Positions 56,846 through 64,000 of a stretch of 64,000 nucleotides of DNA are shown piece by piece (the first letter of the stretch is position 1; each line of letters begins with the position of its first letter). A program made the position numbers and the translations under genes. Origin of the DNA: Litoditis marina (Eukaryota; Nematoda; Chromadorea; Rhabditida; Rhabditidae); contig OZ038438.1 of the NCBI GenBank assembly GCA_964036275.1, positions 16,475,720 to 16,539,719 of the forward strand. Reading direction: 5' to 3'. Under the pieces are notes generated by a model. It was not told the DNA's origin. It did not search any database and worked only from the letters and a program-made list of their open reading frames with translations.

Positions 56846-59800
56846 ATGAACGGGTGGTACCTGCTACTGCTCTTCTCAGGGTTTGTGAGTGCGAGGGCTC
56901 CAGCTGGACAGAACATCATTTTGATACAAATCGATGGCTATGGATCCACTCTGTTCAACGACTCGAAAGCAGAAACAACATTCGGTAAGTTTTCAAAACT
57001 GTTGTTCTATTCCTGGAATGAAAACCTGATTTAGAGGATAGGTAAAATCGGACTATGGTCGACATAGTTGGTTTGGCCACTATTGTACACGGATTTAAAT
57101 TATAGGAATCCGGGAGCTGATTGATCATGGAGCACAAGCGGAGTACTTGCGCTCATCGTTTCCCACTCAGAGCTGGCCCACATGGATGAGTCTAGCCACA
57201 GGTCGGTCATTCCTTATAGACCTAAACTTTATCACCTTATCACTTTCGTTGTTATTCGATTCGTTCAAGAAGTGAACGTTCAATTTAAGTTTAAATCAGA
57301 TCAATTTGTATTGTCCGGAGTAGAAACAAAATAGAAATTCAGAAATAGAAAACCATTTCTAGTTCTGTTTGAAAATGTAGTTTTCCAAGTCGGTGGTTTG
57401 ACAATGTATAACAGATAGCACTCTACTTCATGTTTTGTCCCTGTCACAGTTGTTTTTCTGATCAGAGAAACAGCTCACTCAATATATAATCTATTTGTTG
57501 GAGTGGCAAATTCTGCTACATATAAACGACGGCTGAGTGGTGACAGCTGTTTAGCGCATCTCTTTTTAATCCGCGGTTTAACATTATGTAATGGTCATGT
57601 ACAACACGCAAGGGATTACATTTCATGCGTATTGGCTAACAGATCCGCGGTTCGAGTGACGACGAGTTTGGTGAAAGAAAATCGCTTAGAATGTCAATCA
57701 AACACAACAAAATCTATTCATTAAACAACGTTTTATGAGAAACTAGTATTGATGTTACTCCTGAGAAGTTTGTAATGACTTTGGAAAAGACGAGTTCAAC
57801 CGAAAAAACACAAATGGACTGTTACCAATAATCTTTTCATTGTGATTCTATTGTTCAAAACTTGCGAATAGCGCCAACCAATTCTGACAGCATGGTGCCG
57901 TTGTTAATAAATAGTTCTACGGAATTTGCCACAACGTGCGGTACGTTACCTCTCATCTATTTGAAGTTGAATTCCAGGGCTGTTCACTGAGAATCATGGC
58001 ATGACGGCCGACTACATGTGGGACATGGGAAGCGGAGCTAGTTTCGAAAGAGGAAAGGGTAAATCACAAAATAATAGTGATAATGTTTCCGTGTTCACGT
58101 GAAAAACACGGATGTAATGAGAGAATAGTGTCCTGTATTCTTCAACTACACAATTTATTATGTATATAACATCAGGTTTGACAGCAAAATTTAATGATAA
58201 GTACTGAATTTGATGGGAACAGCGAAAAATTAGTAAGTAGTTGTCACACGTTGTGCAAGAGGAAGGTAACCAACAGTTTAAGTATAGTATATTTCGCATG
58301 AAAACTCACAATAACAGGCTGTAGTTATTGGGTTTCCTCTGTTTGTTTCATACCCAAACGGAATATTGTTTTGTATCAGGAGATCCACCCATAACCAACC
58401 CATAACCATTTGTCGGTTGTTCAGGTAGCAACAACTCGGACGAGTTGTGGTGGCAGGACCGACCAGCTCCCTTTTGGTACACCGCCGGCAAACAAAATGT
58501 AGACATTCACTGCTACTGGTTTGCCCACTGTCATGTAAGTTGCTATTGTTATTCTCAATTTACGGGTTACTTAACCCCTCTCCCCCAGTCTAGAAAGAAA
58601 GTGACAAATGGAGTAAACTTCGCCAGATCTCAACCGTCTCAACTTTCCAAGGAACGCAATTGCAATTGAATTCAACAAGAGATCAATGTCAATATTGTCT
58701 GTATGTCCCGTTCTACAGTACATCCCAGTAGAAGATGGGTGATGGGAAAACATGATAACTGTAAGTAGTGATTTATTTCAGCGACCCCACTACGACATGA
58801 TTGTTCAAGTGCCACCCAGGAGGGTAATTGACCTGAACAATCCCAGTCAAACCGATAAACTGTCTGAAATGTTCCCCGAAATGATCAAAAGAATATCCAA
58901 GTATCAAGCCTACAAACAACAGGTACGTGAACATTCGATGAAGACATCCGAATTCGTCAAATGCAACTCTGCGTTAAAATCACCGTTCTAGCGAGATTTT
59001 ATTTACTGTGATAGACGCACACAGGAAACCGCTTTTCTACTAAACAAATAAAAACTTACCACGAAATAGAACCAGCTGAAACACAAAAAACGACTATTGT
59101 GTACCTAGTAGCATACAATGTGATTTAAGATGTTCTTACTACGATACGCTGGCTTGGAGAATGCACTCCGTGACCATGGAACTGATTCCGATGAAGCACA
59201 AAGAGAACTAGCCAAAGTCGACCTATATATTCACGATCTACAGGTTGGTGTAGATAGGGGTAAAAATATAACTGATTCTTATAGTTTGTAAATTTTAAAA
59301 TTGTGTTGTTCAATTGTTTTGCGGTTATTGGTCAATCTTAATGAGATAACAAGCACCGACTAATAAAACCTTTCATGTGTCTTCTAGGTGTCATTTTTCG
59401 GAGATGAACGTTTTTATACATTCCACCCATAACTTTCTTAAGTATCATTTTTTCAGCAAAAACTAGTGGAAAATGATCTATTCTCGACGACGAACCTCAT
59501 TGTTATGTCTGATCACGGCATGACAGATATACTGGATGAAGAACAGTTTTACTTGGAACAGTGCCTTTCCGACTACTCGAAGGTACGATTCCTGCATATA
59601 GAAAGCTGATGATTAACCAGCATGAACGTTCAATTTACATCTTTATGCGTTTAGTACATTTTTTTAAACAGTTCCGTGAGTCAGCAACAATTGAATGCGT
59701 TAAAAAAAGTTATTGTTGAAATTTTGTCATTGTAGGTCAAGAAGGTTGTGAACTCACATTCTCTTTTGATGGTATTCACTGAACCAGAAGACGAAGGCCA

Positions 59801-61524
59801 CGTGAGTTTTTTCTACATCTTATATTGCAGTTTTCAAAACAATCTTTTTGAGATAGAAAGATGCATCTAGATGCGAACCTATTGGTCGTTTTTGTGACCA
59901 AGATACTGTTCAGTGATATGATCTGATTACGTCGTTTCATCTTGTTTCCGGGATTATTGTTATCAAAGACTTTTCGTTGGCCACAGATTTGAGCAGCATC
60001 AATTGAAGGATTCTGTTTCTAGATTCACTTTGAACTTCGAGTCTGTGAGCAATGGGCACCCATGGGTGATTACGACGATACACAAACGCCACTTGTTCAA
60101 GTTTATAAGGTTTGTGAAACTTATTTTTGTAGTGTGGTATTGTGCACATCCTACAGACCTCGACGCGTAATCTTTATCTCCCTGATAAAGATTACGCGTG
60201 GTCTCTTCCATGTACGGCAACATCTTGAACACAATAACCCATTGTGCATTAACGTAAGAAAACGTATTAAGTATTTGCAGTTTACCAACTAGAATATTCG
60301 CAAACACTATTATTCAGATGTCGGAGATCCCGGAAGAACTGCACTGGAAAGGATCCCGGTTCATGAGTGGAGTGGTTGTGGTGACGAAGCCAGGAACAAG
60401 CATCATCACAGTGCGTTTAGTTTGAACTGTAATCCACAAAGCTGTAAATTTCGTATTCAGGAGAAGTTAACGGAGTTCTCATATCTCGGCGAAAGATGTC
60501 AACATAAACAATCAAAGAAGACAACACGATAGGAAAAACTAATAAAATGTTTCAGAGGGAACTGGCTTCAGTCCCGGAGCCGGCTGATATATCTTATGAC
60601 TTGAAGATGACAAGTGGATGGGACCCGGAATATCCGGAGATGAAAGGAATTTTCATGGCACGAGGCCCAGGTGAGCCGGCTGACACGTTACTTGCGAATG
60701 TAGTGTTTCTTTGCATCTGTCTAGGCGTAATGAAAAGATTCTCATCATCTTTTTTGACCAATGATCGGAACTTTTTCAGCTTTCAAAGTTAACGAGCAAC
60801 ACGGCCCTATCGATATAGTAGATGTATACCAGGTCAGAATCGTTTTTATTTATCTTTATGTATGCAATACATGGCTGAAACGGTCGAGTTTGACAGTTTT
60901 CGACCTTCTGAAGAAAAGGTTCTACAAACATTAAACAGCGTCAAAAGGAATACAGCCAGCATATAGACTTGATAGTAGTACTTGATAGTGAAATATATTA
61001 CAGCTTCAACACTCTCTACAATCTTTCGACTCATGTTCATGAGATCCGGAGAGATAGCATTTCTGATTTGTACTAGCAATATTTTTTGCGACAGCGATCG
61101 GCCAGCTAGCTACCAAAATAAAGGGCGTGGAGGTCGAGGAGACGCAGACGATCTGCGTCTCTCTGATCTCCATGACCTCTCGCTCAGAAAGGGCATCAGT
61201 CGTTACTTAGTGGCTGGAAATTTCGTATCAATTATAGACTCTTGATGCCACTTAACCTGGCAGAAAAGGCTAATGGACAAAACTGAGCAACGGTTGAACT
61301 ATACTACGTATAGCATATATAAACCTATTTTCCAGTGTCTGTTAAATATTCTGGGCATCGAGCCAGCTCACAGCCACAACGGAACTTGGGACCATGTGGG
61401 CCGCATGATGACCGAAGGATGGGAAGAGCGACCCAACTCGGATAGAATGAGCAGCTCACCTCCCACCTCCGCTGTCTTCCTTATTTATCTAACCTCTCTT
61501 TCGGTTCTCGTTTTCCGAATTTGA
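56846..61524 (+). CDS. ENPP-like ectonucleotide pyrophosphatase/phosphodiesterase, possibly inactive
   Basis: Thirteen exons join in phase to 469 residues: 56846-56984, 57106-57201, 57978-58058, 58425-58534, 58782-58922, 59130-59243, 59457-59582, 59736-59801, 60023-60109, 60318-60410, 60556-60670, 60780-60832 and 61336-61524. A signal peptide (1-18) precedes the fold. ENPP landmarks: IQIDGYG (metal Asp30), PTQSWP (nucleophile position Ser69, usually Thr), SDHGM (Asp246, His247) and GIFMARGPAFK. The usual PDxxGHxxG motif is replaced by LENALRDHG (198-206), and the HGYDN motif reads SGWDP (371-375), so two or three of six zinc ligands seem lost. A hydrophobic C-terminus (AVFLIYLTSLSVLVF) suggests a GPI signal or membrane anchor. 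Active relatives cleave nucleotide or lipid phosphodiesters outside the cell; here hydrolysis is doubtful. Two acceptors (TTTAAG, TTATAG) are weak. Confidence 0.88.
60163..60199. repeat. Perfect hairpin, 16-bp stem
   Basis: ACGCGTAATCTTTATC, a 5-base loop TCCCT, then the exact complement. In an ENPP intron. Confidence 0.75.
61097..61218. repeat. Inverted-repeat element, CCAGC-ended family, copy 2
   Basis: TCGGCCAGCTAGCTACC to TTAGTGGCTGG, with a central perfect hairpin GAGACGCAGA / TCTGCGTCTC. Related to 47751-47866. In the last ENPP intron. Confidence 0.65.
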
Positions 61525-62466
61525 GTTCAACATAACCTTTCGACAATTACGTAACATTCAACCGCTCTCTGTTCTCTCTCCACGCATTATCTACTTTCGT
61601 ATTCAAGGTTGTTTTCAACACAACCTTCAGCTTATAAGAGAAGTTTCAATTCTCTACAATAGAGCTATTTTTTCAACGGGCGAGTTGTTTTGATCAAAGT
61701 TTGATATGACTAACCCTCGTTCAATTGGTGAATTATCACTTTTTGCCTTATTTTATATTGTGTGCTGTTTGCGCCAAGCGCTTCCTACTGCCTTATACCC
61801 TGTTAGGAAATATTAACCAACTATCCAAAATGTTGTTCTCAATAGTAGTTGCCATTCGCGCTCACTGTTTCAACTGAGAATTGAAACTAGAACCATTTGT
61901 ATCCACATTAATCCGCCAGAGTGTTCAAACTGTAGGCTCTCAAAGGAAAACACTCCGATAGCCTGATTCTGTTTCATTTTCATTGGAAAAGTGAATGCTA
62001 GCTGAATGAAATTCTGACCCTTTCAAAGATACGATGAGTTCTGTATACTGAGCTCGTGTGCGGTTTCTAATCCTCCTCTCTCAAGATAGTTGTATTGCAC
62101 TATGATTCAGTAACCAATTCAAGGCGACGTTGTGTTCTGATAAACCCGGTCATGTTTAGTGAATAGAGTATACTTAACCTGCATTGCTTCTCCACCATCA
62201 TACCGTCTTTCCTAATTACGCAAAATCAAAACAACTCTGATGTGTAGTTTTACTCAATATGTATGTTATTGTGAAACTTGGGCGACTGAGCTCGGCATAC
62301 TTATTAAATAAACACTGTATTCAAATGATGTGTGTGATGTACATGTTACCTATGAAAAACGGAACGGTAACGTTTTGCTCTAATAATGTAATGTTCATTA
62401 TGATCGCAAAAGTTATTCAGTTGAATAAATATAGGTAAATGACAGAGGAGGGGAGGGTGTCCTCTT
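61525..62466. other. Convergent 3' region between ENPP and GNAT genes
   Basis: AT-rich 3' flank. AATAAA at 62307-62312 (plus) might end a long ENPP 3' UTR. No gene seen. Confidence 0.5.
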
Positions 62467-64000
62467 CTAAAACATGTGAAGACCCATGTTAGGGCAGGCG
62501 ACTCGATTCGACTTGAAACCCAGCGAAGTGGTTCTGGTGTGGAGACGGGTCACGCGGTTGCGTACTGTTGCCACCTGAATATATTTGGATCAATATAACA
62601 ACATGAATTCTGAGAAGCTCAGCACTGTAGGAAAAATTCTATCATCTGCTATACGTTAAAACGCTCGTTTCGCACACTAAGTTATAGATAGTTTATTTGA
62701 TATGATGATGCTTTTTTTGATATGATGTGTACTAGTACCACTTTTCGGTTTAATTCGAGTCCTTACTTGTAGCAGATGATTCATGGTGTCATTCATCTCC
62801 TGACGTACGAACATAGACACGACTCCTTCTGTGATATCTCCTCCTAGACTCGACAAAAGTTTCCTGAAAGAAAATGTATGCAGAAAACACATGAATAAAG
62901 AAGATTCTGAGCGTACTAGAAAATAATTATGTTGATTTAAAAATCGTAAGCCATGACGAAAACATTCAACGAAAAGTGACTGCACCCATATCACCCGCTC
63001 TGGTTTGAATATTTTCTCATCAGAAGTTGGGAGATGTTCACAATGTGGTCTCATGAGTTCAACAAGGGATTTCGACCGAGTCTGTTATGTGATATCAGCC
63101 AGAAACAGAACATGAAAGATGTGTAACTCAACTCATAACCTCCTCATCGTCGCCATAGCATTGAAGAATTCGGTCGCCCCGAATCAGTCCATAACCACAG
63201 ACTTGGCCGTCCTTCATGGCAATTCTTCCCATGACCTGAAGTAACAATAGTTATTTTCATTAAGAAAAGTACGTGCTCTTTTTAGGGTTGCGAAAGGCCA
63301 CAATGTAAAAAAACAAATTCGCATTGAGGACGGTGGAGAGTATAAACACACGTGATGAACGTTCCATGGACATGTTCTGTTGATAGTTCATTACACCGTA
63401 TTTACAAATTCACCCCAAGTTTTCCCATTGATTTGAACTCACTCCATCGGTCTGCAATAGAGCACTGAGGTAGTTGGATCTGTCGTACAGTGTGATATCA
63501 GCGTCATAATCGATCGCGGACATTGAGTTGTCCTTGCCAATTGTCATAGTCGTTATTTCCGTTGACTCGTCGTCCAAAGCGAGCAACTCGAATCTACAAA
63601 AAATGAACTGAAACGATGCTGGGTGGTTTTCACGGAATTCGATTCACTCCTACCGTAGCGACAAAAGTTGGAAGCACCATCTTCGATGATTGCGGCAATG
63701 AAATTGGCACAAGGTCTTCTACGGTAAGAGAGAAAATAAGAGGAGGTAGTATGATATTGTGAGAGAATTACGGTCTGGATCAAAACTAAACCTTTGCTGC
63801 GTCTATGAGCTGTGATTGTATTACTGTGCTCTAGTACTACCGAGAATTTGCGCTCACATTGGGCCGGTGTTGAAATTTGTTTCAGAAACAATCCCTCACT
63901 CGAAAGGAAATATGCTTACCGGTTGACCTTGATTTGTTCGTACTTGTATTTGTCACTAACGACAAATCCAGCCGAATCTCGCCAGCTCTTGATCGTAGAT
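62467..64000 (-). CDS. GNAT-type acetyltransferase-domain protein, 5' end outside the window
   Basis: Exons seen: 64000-63920 (partial), 63593-63443, 63235-63140, 62863-62767 and 62574-62467 (stop 62469-62467). The first three join in phase. The segment MGRIAMKDGQVCGYGLIRG followed by YGDDEE resembles the acetyl-CoA-binding part and the following YAD..E helix of a nematode GNAT subfamily, and the C-terminus SNRVACPNMGLHMF resembles its end. The join between 63140 and 62863 fails by phase: the visible GTTATG donor gives phase 0, while the next exon needs phase 2. Either a small exon is missed between them, or there is a one- or two-base error or mutation. Substrate unknown. The GNAT assignment is moderately sure. 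Confidence 0.65.

Noticed and set aside
1..64000. CRISPR arrays, bacterial operons, phage or virus genes
   Set aside because: Spliced eukaryotic genes throughout; no spaced direct-repeat arrays, Shine-Dalgarno patterns or viral structural genes seen.

Overview
The window looks like chromosomal DNA of a nematode, most likely a clade V worm (strongylid parasite or relative). Genes are split into many small exons with mostly nematode-type TTTCAG acceptors. Acceptor-like sites lie 1-30 bases upstream of several start codons, as expected for spliced-leader trans-splicing. The encoded proteins resemble Caenorhabditis PHA-2, MUP-2 and NFYA-1. Introns and intergenic DNA carry RTE, hAT-like, tRNA-SINE and small inverted-repeat elements. 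Gene models were built by hand from splice sites and reading-frame phase; no alignment was run.

Layout. 1-670 (+): 3' end of a decayed RTE-type retrotransposon. 817-3651 (-): at least four exons of a secreted-looking protein with 16 cysteines, family not recognised. 6726-9699 (-): pha-2/HHEX homeobox gene, complete. 12674-15664 (-): complete galectin in which 35 of 180 residues are histidine. 16415-20922 (-): troponin T (mup-2), complete, 13 exons. 23622-26274 (-): NF-YA subunit, C-terminus uncertain. 27742-37417 (+): SIRT7-type sirtuin with two AT-hooks and a tail of over 300 residues. 38827-43176 (-): mitochondrial 2-oxodicarboxylate carrier (SLC25A21 type). 45485-52490 (+): M13/neprilysin-like zinc metallopeptidase. 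56846-61524 (+): ENPP-like protein with altered metal-ligand positions and a hydrophobic C-terminus. 62467-64000 (-): GNAT-type protein, 5' end beyond the window.

The genes do not form an operon or pathway. They are independent developmental (pha-2), muscle (troponin T), nuclear (NF-YA, sirtuin), mitochondrial (carrier) and extracellular (Cys-rich protein, peptidase, ENPP) genes 1-4 kb apart. I recall pha-2, mup-2, nfya-1 and the SLC25A21 homologue as X-linked in C. elegans, so the block may be X-derived; this is from memory and untested.

Most unusual items: the histidine-rich galectin, the AT-hook sirtuin, the ENPP with degenerate metal site, a tandem array with eight perfect TGACGTCA palindromes and a roughly 200-bp-arm near-perfect palindrome in one sirtuin intron, and a hAT-like MITE with an intact 8-bp target duplication in an nfya-1 intron.
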